Position numbers and translations under genes: made by a program. This document shows, in pieces, positions 1 to 10,835 of a stretch of DNA of 64,000 nucleotides. This DNA comes from Apoderus coryli. Its lineage: Eukaryota > Arthropoda > Insecta > Coleoptera > Attelabidae. Location of the stretch: NCBI GenBank assembly GCA_911728435.2, contig OU452205.1, forward strand, positions 8,376,260 to 8,440,259. Direction: 5' to 3'. Every line of letters begins with the position of its first letter. Position 1 is the first letter of the stretch. Under the pieces are notes generated by a model. That model ran no database searches. It saw only the letters and a program-made list of their open reading frames with translations, and was not told the origin of the DNA.

Positions 1-980
1 TCGTAGAAAAATGACATTTCACGAAATTATTAATTTAAAATTTATTTGTGACACGCGTCTACTTGATTAATAATTTACTTAAATCCCAAAGACTACAGAA
101 GATAATATTCCACAGAGAACAACATATTTAGTGATTTCGTAGGGAATTGATTAATAATATAAAATGGGTAGTCTATTATGGGGAACCCGGTATATTATTA
201 TATTTTTATACCACACACACACACAAATACACACAAATAATTTGGTTGTTTACCCTGGCTTACTCCAAAGACTCCATATTATTTAAGTTTATTAAATTTT
301 GAGATTTCTTAGCTCATGCAAAAGTGACCGAACAACTCTTATGGTAACACCTTACATCAGAGGGAGGATAATAAGTGATGCGATGTAGAAAATTGAATAT
401 TCATGTGAAAAGTTCAAATTTTTCGAATCTTTTATAGTAAACACTTTGTTTTAGTGTCTAACCGATTTAAGTTAGGCCTTTGTTGGCATTTTATGTTCCC
501 GCTAAGGGGCAGTATAAAACAATTACAGTTTTATTTTGAGGTATTTTATTTGCATTTAAACTGTGAGTCCACATGTTTCTTCTTTGAATGGAAGAAAATC
601 GATAATCTATAGTGTCCTTGTTTAGCAGTACGTGTTTTTGGTATTGGTGAAGAAAAACTGTTATCCGTACACGTAACAGTTCGCTGTAGTATAGTGATTT
701 TAAGGCATGTTGAAGGTAGGTCTATTGTACTTCCACGTAGTCGTAATCAATGGTGTGTTTTTGGTTTCGGATTCATTAGATGCTTACAACATGATAGCTG
801 TTTCTATAAAAAGTAAACATTGGAAAATAAATTCTTTATGTATCTAACTAATTCCAGTATATAGGTACTTGAAATTCTATAACCAGAAAGTTTAAATATA
901 ACTGCTATCATTTACAGTATTATGAATGAATACTTCTAGGTATATTGTTATTCTAGGAGTAAAATACATACGTTCAATTT
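1..980. other. AT-rich stretch with no gene seen
   Basis: No coding remnant recognised on either strand. It contains a short CA microsatellite at 211-232. The first bases (TCGTAGAAAAA) match the border motif of the hairpin elements at 4.1 kb and 52.7 kb, so the window may begin just inside such an element. Confidence 0.5.
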
Positions 981-1034
981 TACAAAACAAAGACGTCTAC
1001 TCCACAAAATGTTTTTATATTGATGTTCAATTCA

Positions 1035-1075
1035 GCCAAACATGTTTCAGAACTCACTGTTCCATCATCAGTGGC
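1035..1075 (-). ncRNA. Hammerhead-like RNA motif (family A), left arm
   Basis: On the minus strand: GCCA, CTGATGA, an extra T, a GGAAC/GTTCT stem (one G-U pair), GAAA, the self-complementary ACATGT (sharing the last A), then T and TGGC. Stem I pairs GCCA with TGGC. It is an exact inverted copy of 1741-1781. The extra nucleotide after CTGATGA and the absence of a stem III loop depart from the minimal hammerhead, so activity is uncertain. Confidence 0.55.
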
Positions 1076-1740
1076 ATTCATAAGCTTTACAAAAGAATCT
1101 TACCTAGTGTCTAAGTTGTAATATGGATTTTCGAAAACATGGATATACACATTTTGTGTAAAACTATTCGATAGTAGAAACAATAAATGAGGTCAATCGA
1201 TAAAATATTTAGAAAACTTAAAAATTAATTAAACTAATAATTGTAAATAGTAAATTTCATGGTGAATGATTCAATGTGAATGTTTCTTCTCGTAAATCAT
1301 TTCTATTAAAGAGATCTTTGAAAATACACTTATGTAGTTTTTGATTTTAATCAAATTCAGTGTAGTCTCTATACACTTCTTCTTGTAAATCATTTCTAAT
1401 AAAGAGATCTGTGAAAATATACATCTAATTAAAATCAAAAACTACATTAGTGTATTTACTTATGTAGTTTGTGATTTTATTCAAATGTATATTTGCAAAG
1501 ATCTCTTAAATATAAATGATTTACAAGAAGAAACATTCACATTGAATCATTCACCATGAAATTTACTGTTTACAATTATTAGTTTAATTAATTTTTAAGC
1601 TTTCTAAATATTTTATCGAGTGACCTCATTTATTGTTTCTACTATCGAATAGTTTTTCACAAAATGTATGTATCCATGTTTTCGGAAATCCATATTACAA
1701 CTTAGACACTAGGTAAGCTTCTTTTGTAAAGCTTATGAAT

Positions 1741-1781
1741 GCCACTGATGATGGAACAGTGAGTTCTGAAACATGTTTGGC
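1741..1781 (+). ncRNA. Hammerhead-like RNA motif (family A), right arm
   Basis: Core CTGATGA at 1745-1751 and GAAAC at 1768-1772, with stem I GCCA (1741-1744) and TGGC (1778-1781) and stem II GGAAC/GTTCT. ACATGT after the core is self-complementary, which suits a dimeric rather than a single-molecule stem III. The conserved TTTTGTGGAGT follows at about 1807-1817. Confidence 0.55.
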
Positions 1782-2014
1782 TGAATTGAACATCAATATA
1801 AAAACATTTTGTGGAGTAGACGTCTTTGTTTTGTAAATACATCCCGCTCCTCGTCGTAATGGATTATTTGAGAAAACATACGTTTAAGTTCGAGTACAAT
1901 GGAAGTATCTACAGCATGAGGTTCGTTTCCATAATTTATCAAAATTGCTTTGGGCGGCGAAAAATTAGTCGTATTTCCAATGTTATAGAGGCGACAGTTG
2001 TAAAAGTGCCTTTA

Positions 2015-2293
2015 TCAAGAAGTCCAGTAGCCATAAACTTGGAGATATTGGTAGCCACCCTTGGGCACGTCCAACATAAGATTTCCGTCTACATTGGTCT
2101 GGTTTTCTAGCGACTGAGTGATTAGTGGATTAATTACATTTTCTAAAAGTTCTAAATAGAGGTCCCCAGTCAGGTTTTCTTCTATGAAAATAGACCCCAT
2201 TATATCGTCCTCAAGAATTCCTGCCGACATTGATCCTCTTGGGATACTGTGTATGCTCCTCCCGAAACACATGTGGATTGTTTGTTGCCACAT
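2015..2293 (-). pseudogene. Transposase fragment, Tc1/mariner-like superfamily
   Basis: A 92-residue open stretch. After about residue 20 it follows the core of insect DDE transposases: SAGILEDDIMGSIFIEENLT corresponds to the usual VWAGI-GD-IIGPFF--GNLTG block, followed by YLELLENVINP. The expected second catalytic motif (QQDGAPPH-like) is absent and the frame runs into unrelated sequence, so this is a central fragment only. The start codon chosen is simply the first ATG and is probably not a real start. The neighbouring foldback at 981-1835 is a separate element. Assignment rests on recognising the motif order, not on a search. Confidence 0.55.
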
Positions 2294-3384
2294 CCATTCA
2301 GAAAAAAAATCAATTCATCGCTAGAGCAAATATTTTTTAACGCTTGGATAATCTTAATTTTCTTACTAAATCAAGTACATAGTGATGCCTTGTATTTTTA
2401 TCAGGGTGTATAGCGTTGAAAACTGCTGTTGACCTACGACTACAACAATTTTCACACTTGTGTAAATGTTCTCTCTGCCAAAGTATGAACCATTTTTTAA
2501 GAACTCTGCACTGTTCTGTTACTTGATTTTCTTCTTTACTATACTGTTCTGGCCTTTATCTCAGAAATGGACCGAACAATTTCAATCATTCTTGGTATAC
2601 AGATAAAACATGTTAAGCTGCTTAAAATGATGTGACACAAAGCAGGAGATGACATTTTATATTATAAAATTGGACTGCCTGGGGATGATGGGTTGGAACA
2701 CAAAATTCAATCAACAAAGGTTTTAAGGTTCTCTCTCAAAACAAATTCGACGTGTCTACTTCAGATGACAAGTTATTCGGGATGGCAAGTTAAAATCAAA
2801 CTGTATGTGAAATATAGCACCCCTTTTAAAATTACTAATTTGTACATTTCTAAGTTTTTTTTTCAAAATTATTTTCTATTTTCTAAGTCACTTTGTAGAA
2901 ATTGGCAGAATAGGAAGGAGGCTGTGTGAAAATGTGTATTATCGATCCTGTTACCATGACAACAGCAGGAATGGCAGGATGGTGCGTAGCAAGAATATGA
3001 GTGCGACAGGGATAGAACGAGATTTCATCTCTGCCAGGGTTGTGCACACGGCATGCTGTGTACGATGGTGGACCCAGAGAAGAGGCGCTGATGCGAATAA
3101 ACTGATACATTTTTCTGTCTGTCTGTTTTGTGAACACGGGAATTACGAGACACTTTTTTCAGCAGCAGTAGCAGTAGCTTGGGAATGTGAACAGAGGGTT
3201 GTGATATTAAGATTTCTTTGTGTATAGATAGGTAATATTAAAACTACCTACCAAGTTTTAATGAAATGAAATAAGAATTTTCTAAAAATGCTGATACTTT
3301 CTAAATGTGTGCCAATATTTTTATGAATTAATAAAAGTATGTCTGAAAATTCACTCCCAGGTAGCTTCACTTCTTAGAGTTTTC
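2294..3384. other. No gene seen
   Basis: Short open frames at 2693-2929, 2883-3137 and 2934-3227 overlap one another on both strands and show no recognisable motif or family resemblance. I see no terminal repeats in this stretch. Confidence 0.4.
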
Positions 3385-4400
3385 TACGAAACTATGAAAT
3401 GTCGTACAGTGACAGTATTTTTTATGACGGATTTTGATGACTTTTTGTGTGTATTTTTTCTAATAAATCTATCAACAATCTAAGAATCTCATTCATCTGA
3501 CAATAAATCGTATTCTTGTTAAATCCTTTTAACGTTAACGGTTTTGAGGACTACAATTGAATGCTGAGGTATTTTTGGAACTTTGAAATGTATACAAAAA
3601 ATAATTCGAAAATCCTTCAAGTAGGTAGATATGACATAAACATGAAATATTTTTTTATATTTAAATATGTTTTTTCTACGACTGTCTTTAAATGCCTTTA
3701 TTATATGTTCAATCATGATTTGACAATGTAGTACATTGTAATGCTGTTTAACACTAACATTAGTTGCCTAGCAACTAGTGGGAAATATTATTACGCACGG
3801 ATAAAATTTCCTTGTAATGACAAAAGTAGCGGCGGGCATGAAAAATCACCATAGCAACGCCGAAAATACAAACACCAAATTGACAGTTTTGGTATTTATA
3901 ATTAATAATAATTATAATTAAGTATTTCGCTAATTTCAAAACAAATAAACAGTGATAGTGAATATAGTTTAACACCACCTAGTCAATTTAATACTACTAA
4001 TTTATCGAATTTAGGCTTATACGCTAACAAGGGTAAGTTTCGAAAAACAAATATTTTCCTAAAAATTATGTTAGATTTATTCAAAAGCATTAAAACAGTC
4101 GTAGAAAAAGTATAGTGTGAAACTCACATGAAATGACATATATTTCTTACTCGTATGATTTGCAGCACTCGCCTGCGGCTCATGCTGCAAACGATCATAC
4201 TCGTAGGAAATATATGTCATTTCATGTTCGTTGCACAATATACTATTATATTTTTATACATAATATATAAATGTTAATTTAATATTGCTCGACGGATTAT
4301 AGATGAAACTTTACTGTAAGGTATTTTGACAAGTAATTTCCAAATCCTGAAAAATACGTCGACATTTAATTATAACCTACAATAATTGGAAAGCGTTAAC
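3385..4400. repeat. Older dispersed repeat, interrupted by a hairpin element
   Basis: The two halves, 3385-3671 and 4265-4400, together match 51815-52290 in order and orientation (shared blocks include TCTAAGAATCTCATT, GAAGTTAACGG-like, and ATTGCTNGACGGATTATAGA). In the later copy the halves are contiguous, so 51815-52290 preserves the empty site and the material at 3672-4250 is a later insertion. Confidence 0.75.
3672..4250. mobile_element. Non-coding hairpin element inserted in an older repeat
   Basis: A nearly identical element in the opposite orientation occupies 22207-22748. It has an inverted pair around TTTTTCTACGACTGTCTTTA (3672-3697) and its complement (4089-4112). A long near-perfect hairpin follows (4109-4244) with CATGAAATGACATATATTTC in one arm and its complement in the other, and TGCAGCA/TGCTGCA near the loop. 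One border reads GTCGTAGAAAAAGTATAGT, shared with a different hairpin family at 52.6-53.4 kb. No protein is encoded. Its class is unknown to me. Confidence 0.7.
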
Positions 4401-4439
4401 TTTAAAATGTTTTAACTAGAATACTTTTGTTATGTAAGA

Positions 4440-4640
4440 TAAAGCAAGATTTTCGAATAAACATTTTGATGTATGCCAAGTAACCAAACAATTGTGCGAA
4501 ATGTATAAAAAAACGATCAAATATTAGTATTAGACGTGACGAATGATATTGTAGACAAACTGTCCACCAAACGGACACATTTAATTTGACGCAGATGCTC
4601 AAAATGTCAACGTTCTTTCATTAATAATAGAGATACAAGA
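4440..4640. repeat. Dispersed repeat, inverted copy at 17225-17415
   Basis: Shared blocks in opposite orientation include AAACATTTTGATGT, GACGCAGATGCTCAAAATGTCAAC-like sequence and the ACGAGTGTTATTGTAAA-like segment. Both copies are about 190 bp and diverged by small indels. No coding potential recognised. Confidence 0.6.
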
Positions 4641-4683
4641 AATGTATTGATATATTCGATTTAAGGTTCAACTATTGTCTCGA

Positions 4684-4712
4684 GGACTGATGATGAGACC
4701 ATGTTTAATACA
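4684..4712 (+). ncRNA. Degenerate hammerhead-like motif
   Basis: GGACTGATGATGAGACC then ATGTTTAATA resembles the family A motif but GAAAC is missing. Probably a decayed copy; the nearby ATCAGTGGAGTATA at 4741-4754 loosely recalls the GTGGAG block. Confidence 0.25.
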
Positions 4713-5300
4713 TTTATTCTATCTTATTGAATGTAAAGACATCAGTGGAGTATATAAGAATAATTTTTGTGAAGATTGACTTTTCGTTTGTTCTATAAAT
4801 CAATATGAATGTTTATTACACACTTATTAAAATACACAAAATCTGAAATAATGCTTAGAAAACTAATCTGTACTTAAATATCAAGCCTCTTTCTTTTACC
4901 CAAAAAAATGTCATAACTCATTTTTGGGTAAATGCGAAAATTACATAGTATTTCGTGAACAAAATAATGAAGTATCTAGCTATTTATCTTTAAAATTATT
5001 CCAGTTACAATGCGAAATGTGAAATTTAACGCCTATAAAGAGAGAATAATGTAGCAATTTTTATAGTCGCGTCTGGCAGCTATTCGTCTCGCTTAGCTCT
5101 CCGCATTTGTTATTATGGAAATTTATTGTGGCATTTGTGTCACAGCGTTCTCAACTTACATAGCAAGTTATCTTCGCTAAAGGAAAATGGAGTACTTAGT
5201 ATTGTATTCCAATTTTGGAACTACTCAAATCTCACTATTTAATTGTTTTATTTACTAACGAATTCAGGAGTATTTTTGAATAAAACACAAAAATCTTTCT
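4713..5300. other. No gene seen
   Basis: AT-rich sequence with no coding motif, terminal repeats or RNA gene that I can recognise. Confidence 0.4.
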
Positions 5301-5304
5301 TTTT

Positions 5305-5470
5305 TTTTTATGTTCTTGAACCATTTTTCCTTTCAATTTTTTCAATTTTTTTTCTTTGGGTTTCAGGTTTTTGAAAACAAAATTTTTAGATTTTTAGCGA
5401 AAAGTTACATTTCGCTTGTCTAACTTGATTGACTACGTATCGGCGAGGGATTATCGCCTTCTTCAGGTCA
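5305..5470 (-). mobile_element. Family B ribozyme-like element (decayed)
   Basis: Read on the minus strand it starts with CTGAAGA, A, a GGCGA/TCGCC stem and GATAC (GAAAC changed), ACGTAGTC, and runs to CCTGAAACCCAAAG, an A-rich segment and the terminal AATGGTTCAAGAAC. The same terminal blocks occur at 12757-12850, 12963-13105 and 23237-23404, so this is a dispersed family about 150-170 bp long. The ribozyme-like core (5431-5470) carries an A to T change in GAAAC and is probably inactive. Confidence 0.6.
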
Positions 5471-6237
5471 TTCTAAAACATTACAAACATTATGTATATA
5501 CATTCAAACATCGTATAAACCTGATTTACCTATTTTTTTTTAGTTTCAGAATATCTATAAATTAAACATTACATTTTTCTTTTTTCACAATAAAAATAAG
5601 TAGGTACATATATTTCACAGGACTTCACGTTTACAAACACAAAATTTTTGCTAATATACTCGTACGTTTATAAAATTCTCTGAAATTGTCTTAGACGAAA
5701 ATATCTGCTGTACTATTTAGAGTTTTTTTATATATATTTTTTTTATTTATTGAAATTGATAAATGTGGTGGTATATCGATTTACTATACATTTATAATGA
5801 AATTAGGAAATTGTGGAATTACGAGGGACGATTATAAGTGTGTACGTCTTCAATTTCATATTAAGTTACGATAATATGTTGCTTAAGTATTGTCTGTTCT
5901 GTCATTTATAGTGTTCTTTTGTTTGTTTGTATAGATCATTTCTAAACATTCTCTTTTCTTTGTGTGTGTTTCAATGTCTAAAATTTTTGTATTTTCGAAA
6001 TGAAAAGTGTGATTATGAGATTCGCTATGTTTTGTTAAAGCTGTTTTGTTTGTGTTTATGTTTTTGTGACCGCTAATTCTTTTTTCCAGGTGTTATTTTG
6101 TTTGTCCGATGTATATACGCTATTACAATCTCTACATGCAGTATTTCGTAAACTACATGTGTTTTTCTCATTTTAGGCGTTTTCGTTTTTAGATTACTGT
6201 ATAGGTTATTTTTTAAAGTATTGGAATTTTTATAAAG
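5471..6237. other. No gene seen
   Basis: T-rich intergenic sequence; nothing recognised. Confidence 0.4.
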
Positions 6238-6350
6238 TGAGCATTTTGAATGTGAGATTGAGTGTTTTGAGAGTGAGCATTTTGAGTGTGAGCGTTTTGA
6301 GAGTGAGTGTTTTAAGAGTGACCGTTTTGAGGACAAGAGTTTTGAGTTCG
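6238..6350. repeat. 15-bp minisatellite
   Basis: About seven imperfect tandem units of GAGCATTTTGAGTGT (variants GAGCGTTTTGAGAGT, GAGTGTTTTAAGAGT). Because the unit length is a multiple of three, all frames stay open here, which explains the serine/lysine/histidine-rich open frames at 6073-6336 and 6230-6466 on the minus strand. Those frames are not evidence for a gene. Confidence 0.8.
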
Positions 6351-6684
6351 ACTGACATTTTGATTGTGATTGCGTTGAGAAATTGAGTGATTGCTATGCG
6401 AGTTGTTATGAGAATATGAATTATAGTTATAGGCATTTTCAGTGTTTTGTCTTGAGTGATTATCATTTTTTAAAAGAGTGTGGTGTTTTCTGGAGCATAT
6501 ATAACAACTTTGTGAAGCACTACACTGATCAACTGTATGTTTCGTACCTAAACAGTTGTATCATAAATTATTGCCCTGAACAATTTAATGTTTTCGTGAT
6601 GAGGTAAATTTTTGAAACCAGTAGATTTATATATTTTATGAGATTCATTCTTACAATAGATACAATTAACCTTACTGTTATTAT

Positions 6685-7040
6685 TTACATTAGATGAGTA
6701 TCACGAGCTTTGCTTTGTGGTGTTTGTGTTTGAAGTGACAAATCTTCTAGGGTGACACACCTTTTCTCTAGAAATTTTAAAAAATCCACTATTTGTGGTC
6801 TTTCATTGGGGTTACATTCTAATTGAAAAGCATGTCGAATATTATAATCACCCTTATTTTCTAAAATTACTATTAAAAATAAATCCCAATGTTCTATTGG
6901 GCAATTAAGATTTTTTAGAGCATCTAATTGGTGAGTTAAAAATTGACGCAGATTGTGCGAGTTTACTTTAGTGATCGGTGGAGTATCAACTATGGACTGA
7001 ATACGCGCTTTTATTACCGGCGTTTCACGTGCATATAAAA
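6685..7040 (-). pseudogene. Bel/Pao retrotransposon gag fragment (DUF1759-like)
   Basis: A start-less open stretch on the minus strand from about 7040 to a stop at 6685-6687. It reads through TPPITKVNSHNLRQFLTHQL, DALKNL, PIEHWDLFLIVILENK, then HAFQLE and IVDFLKFLEKRCVTLEDL. This is the order of landmarks in DUF1759, the gag region of Bel/Pao LTR elements (a central LR-L-D---HL-AL segment, the P-E-WD-LL-LL helix, and L-FLE-RC-LE). It lacks the zinc knuckles and protease that would follow. On its upstream side it abuts a plus-strand transposase scrap at 7060, so the break is at or near the palindrome at 7037-7058. No LTR is visible nearby. Confidence 0.65.
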
Positions 7041-7059
7041 ATCCGCATGCGGATTTTTA

Positions 7060-7240
7060 ACCTCAGTTCTCGTTGAACGTTTGGATTGGAATTTGTGGGT
7101 GACTGTTAAATTGGACCCGTATTTCTACCAGGAAGACTTATCAGAGAGGCATATCGCGACTTTCTGGAACGCACGCTTCCTGGATTTGTGAAAATCGTAC
7201 CACTGACAATAAGAAATGTAATTTTTAAGGGTATAAGGGT
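7060..7240 (+). pseudogene. Transposase fragment, Tc1/mariner-like superfamily
   Basis: Reads FSLNVWIGI, then after a one-base shift GDC, a stop, IGPVFLPGRLIREAYRDFLE, TLPGF and VPLTIRN. This matches the central catalytic-domain block (NVWAGI-GD-LIGP-LP-RL-G--Y--FL---LP-LLEDVPL-IR). It ends just before the MWFQHDGA motif. One in-frame stop and one shift show it is dead. It faces away from the Bel/Pao scrap. Confidence 0.6.
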
Positions 7241-7246
7241 ATCGTA

Positions 7247-7376
7247 AGGGTGTCTTAACTGAATCCACTAGTTTTATGGACATATTTGTGTTTTAAATTT
7301 TAATAAGGTTAGCAATAAAGACCACCAACCTTTTAAAATTTTAAAATTAAAACTAGTGGATTCAGTTAAGACACTC
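7247..7376. mobile_element. Small MITE with about 28-bp inverted ends
   Basis: The left end GGGTGTCTTAACTGAATCCA continues into CTAGTTTTA and is matched by its complement ending at 7376. Total length is about 130 bp with no coding. The GGGTGT start resembles the ends of Tc1/mariner-like elements in this window. Confidence 0.7.
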
Positions 7377-8047
7377 TGAACACTCATTAATTTTGGAGTT
7401 ATAAAACAAAATAAGACTTAGAAGTCTCTAAATAAAGTCACAACAAGAGAACATAAATTAATCTCAAAATAATTTGGAGTTACCTGATACAGAAGAGAAA
7501 GTTTGAATTATCCAAAAAATTCCCGATCCAATTAATATTTTAAAATTCATCATCATTCCTAGTTTTTTTACAGAATTTTGTAGAAAAAGTGAGAATTGAA
7601 AAATTCTCATTCATTCTCATTCCGAGGTCGGGGCTCCAACGGAATATTCCGGTGCACTTTTTTTGCACGCAAATTTGGCACCGCAGTTCGTGGACTCTTA
7701 GACACTGACGCAAGAAAACGCGTGAGCTGCTTTAGTAGCTGGGGGAAGCAGTTTCCCTCAAAACGAGGGGGCAAATTGCGAAGGGGAATAGAGAAGGAGC
7801 ATTTTATTTAAAATGTTACTTTGATATTTTTTCACCTGGATGTGGGAGGGGATTTAACCTCCCTTCGGTGCGCCGCTGTATCATACTATACTATATTATA
7901 ACCTTATTGCCTAGACTTAGATAAAATATCGCACAATATATTTCTAATTATTTCATAAACTATTAGATTTATGTGTAGGGCATAGGTAAATATATATAAA
8001 TCAATCGATAGTTGTTTTTATCATTTTTCACAAAATTGTATTGAATA
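7377..8047. other. No gene recognised; GC-richer patch at 7620-7880
   Basis: The patch stands out against its AT-rich surroundings and contains an open frame (7596-7811, 71 residues, basic, no recognised domain). It could be a fragment of an unidentified mobile element; I cannot assign it. Confidence 0.3.
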
Positions 8048-8560
8048 TAGGGTGTCCCATTAAAAAACTTAGATATTGCTCATCGAAATTTGTTACACCC
8101 TGTATAAATTTACATTATCTAGCTACTACAGCTCGTTGTTGGTCAAATTTTAAGATATAATCTTAACTAGTGACCGCTCGAGACATTTTTTTGCTCAGAT
8201 CATAAATTTGTTAAAGAAAAAACATATTAATTTCTATCATTACCCAAAATTCGATTAGGGAGTTGTTATCAAACGTCCCTTTAATTCTTCAAGGAATCTA
8301 AAAATATATATATGGTGTCCCATTGTTTTCGGACGCCTGTATTATTAACACTCAAATATTTTTAAAATTTCTTTAAAACCAATAAACTTTTTTATCAAAT
8401 TTTTTTTTTCTAAAGTCAGTAGTTTCTGAGAAAAGCTACTGTCCCCTAACAATGTGTCCACCCTGTACGTGAGTAATCGATTTGGCTTGGAAATACCGCG
8501 TGATGCATATTTCATAGATTCGAATGCCTGGAGGGTGTCCAATAAATCCCATATATACCT
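8048..8560. repeat. Cluster of GGGTGTCC-type transposon ends
   Basis: AGGGTGTCCCATT at 8050, ACACCCTGTATAA at 8094, GGTGTCCCATTG at 8312 and CACCCTGTACG at 8459 are typical ends of Tc1/mariner-like insect elements in alternating orientation. No transposase frame remains between them. Confidence 0.5.
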
Positions 8561-8898
8561 ATGTACCAGCTAAACGGCAGGGATGAGAGAGAAGGGTTGG
8601 TTTATAATATGATAGACATATATTATTTCTAACCCTCAACATCAGGAGTAAAAGTAAAACAAGAACCAGTCAATGGTTGCCAGCTCTATTATTTTTCTCG
8701 ATAGGTATGGTGAAGCCAAGCAATTGCAGCGTGGATAAATGACGATTTTTTAAAAGCATGTCTTCTTCTTATGGAGTTTCCAAGAAAACCAAAAATTTCG
8801 AAGATATCGATACAAATTTTAAACGTTATTATTTTCAGATTTTAAGATTTTGAATGTGTTTAGCATGTTTTAAGTAGGGATATTGTAATTATATTTAT

Positions 8899-10404
8899 AT
8901 AGAGGGTGTTTCATAATATATGCGCAGGACTTTAGGATGTGAGAGTTCGTACAAAAATATGAAAAAAAGTTTCTATTAACTTACCTTCTAGAATGCACCA
9001 TTTTCGAGATACAGGGTGTTGAATTTGAAAAAAACAACCGTTTTTTGCGAATCTCTCCGGAACCGTTTATCGTACAGAAAACAGCTTTTGTAAGCACTAC
9101 TCATAATAAGCTATGTTTTTTGTAAGAATTTTTTGTTTTAAATTCATAATTGGTGAAGATTTTGAAGGGGTATTGGGTGTTTTTCTCCCCAATTTCTACA
9201 TCACTGGAAAAAGTACGGTTTTAAGATACTCATTTGAACCGCCAATGTTTTCTACACAAAAAAGATACTCTTGGTTATAAGCTCTAAAGTTGGCGGTTTT
9301 CGAGGAAAATCAATTTGTTGAAAAACATGGTCAATTTTTTGAAATAAATTTAATTTTTTCTACTAATTAAACGAGATTTATTTAAACGTTAGAACAAGTT
9401 ACAAAAGCAAACGAAAACTTCATAATTGCAAAATTAAAAAAAAAAAAACAATAACAAATCATACAGAATTAAATTAAATGTTGGAAATGTTCGCCGTTAG
9501 CTTCAATGCACGCAGCAATTCTTTGATTTTTTCAATATTTTCTTATCATTTTTATTTTTTTTTTTAATTTTGCAATTATAAAGTTAACGTTTAATTAGTA
9601 GAAAAAATTAAATTTATTTAAAAGAGCAATTAATTCGATTAACTATGGAACTTTTTCGCACCACGTTTACACTAAATGATAATACGCAACCACAGAGACG
9701 TCGTACAGTGTGTACAGAAGTCATTGCTGCTGTAGAGCATAGCGTAGATGAAGACCCGAATCAGTATCACCATCGTGCACAGGAATTGTCTTCATCCACT
9801 TTGCGGAAAGATCTTGGTTTGCCTGCTTACAAAATCCAACTCGTTCCACAATTGAAGCCACACGATCACCAAGCAAGGCGTAGATTCGGTGAATGGGCCC
9901 AAAACAGGATTTTTGTTGATCCCGATTTTCATAAGCGAATTTTGCTTAGCGATGAAGCTCACTTTTATTTGAATGGATACGTCAATAAACAAAACTGCCG
10001 TATTTGGAGGGCTGGTAAGTGTATGTTGAGACACCGTTACATATCCTGAAAAATTGACTAAACAGTCAGTTTTTCAGAATATCACATCAAACGATGTGCT
10101 TTACGGGCTGGTACTTCTTTAAAAACGATGCTGGTAAACGTTACAGTCAATGGTGACCGCTATCGTTCATCAATTGCATTGCCGATATACGGCCACAAAT
10201 GTTGGAAAAAGTCATCGAAAATTGGACCTCCAGATAAGTCTACGTCCGAGCCAGCCGTGGCGGTCATATGCCAGAAGTCATATTTAAATTATAATACCAT
10301 AAGATTATCTTTCGAATAAAGCAAATTTCATGTCAATTTAAAAAAACTCATCTTTGTTCTATACCATTTCAAAGTTCTATACCTCTATAAAAAACACTCT
10401 TTAT
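8899..10404 (+). mobile_element. Decayed Tc1/mariner-like transposon
   Basis: The left end TAGAGGGTGTTTCATAA lies near 8899 and a right end AAAAACACTCTTTA lies at about 10391-10403. A transposase remnant lies between (9645-10285). A separate inverted pair, AAATAAATTTAATTTTTTCT at about 9341 and its complement at about 9600, forms a stem upstream of the coding part. The left end may belong to a second element, so the outer limits are approximate. Confidence 0.5.
9645..10285 (+). pseudogene. Tc1/mariner-like transposase, broken
   Basis: The first part (9645-10049, 134 residues) contains the end of the helix-turn-helix region and linker (STLRKDLGLPAYKIQLVPQL, KPHDHQARRRFGEWAQ). The first catalytic aspartate follows in LLSDEAHFYLNGYVNKQNC. 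The frame then stops. Downstream, in shifted frames, are TGWYFFKND (from the GPYFFEND block), TVNGDRY and finally MLEKVIENW, with the C-terminal SRGGHMPEV-like end. The block with the second catalytic residue (QQDGATCH in relatives) and most of the third region are deleted. Upstream 9480-9530 resembles the non-coding flank usual for this family. Clearly inactive. Confidence 0.75.
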
Positions 10405-10593
10405 TTATAAGATTAAAAAATTATACAGTAATTAACATCAGCTGCCCATCCCTTTAACATCGCTAATTCAATAAAGTAAAGGCTGCATACGTTGCAAAAT
10501 ATAGCCTTTAAGGCCGTTCGTTGTAGCACACCATTTCCTTTCTATTTGGTGAGATACGTATTCCCTCTTACTTATTATATTCGGGTAGATTTT

Positions 10594-10660
10594 TGACTGA
10601 TCATGGGGATATATATCCCCGAAACATGTATCTGACGTGCTGTTAATAAATTTGTTGTGG
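10594..10660 (+). ncRNA. Hammerhead-like motif, family A (core mutated)
   Basis: CTGATCA (G to C at a core position), T, GGGGATATATATCCCC as stem II, GAAACATGTATC, then TTTGTTGTGGAG. Stem II is a perfect 7-bp hairpin, and the distance to GTGGAG is short. The core change would be expected to abolish cleavage. Confidence 0.45.
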
Positions 10661-10835
10661 AGGTGACGCAGTAGTTTGCTTTATCATATATGCTTATAAT
10701 ACAATATTAAAATTTGCAGCTCGATATAGTTTTGAATGAGATTTCCTTCGGCCTTTTTCCTGAATTGTTCATGATAAAATAAATTTTGATGTTTCATATT
10801 AATAAAAGTATAACATTGGACAGGACAACGACCAA

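Larger units (their letters stand above)
981..1835. mobile_element. Large foldback element with ribozyme-like motif in each arm
   Basis: The left arm (from 981, through the GACGTCTACTCCACAAAATG block) is repeated as its reverse complement in the right arm ending at 1835. The arms are several hundred bases long and closely similar. A 41-nt hammerhead-like motif is identical in both arms (1035-1075 minus and 1741-1781 plus). The motif is followed outward, about 30 nt away, by a TTTTGTGGAGT block that recurs after related motifs elsewhere in the window. The centre (about 1300-1520) contains further shorter repeats around AAGAGATCT. No protein is encoded. Penelope-like elements often leave copies with inverted terminal repeats, which would produce this layout; that link is inference. 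Confidence 0.8.

Noticed and set aside
6073..6466. Two serine-rich minus-strand open frames
   Set aside because: They are translations of a 15-bp minisatellite.
7030..7070. TATAAAA followed about 30 bp later by TCAGTT, resembling a core promoter
   Set aside because: The sequence is accounted for by the junction of a gag fragment and a transposase fragment; no transcript or gene follows.
9792..10034. 80-residue minus-strand open frame
   Set aside because: Antisense shadow of the transposase at 9645-10049.
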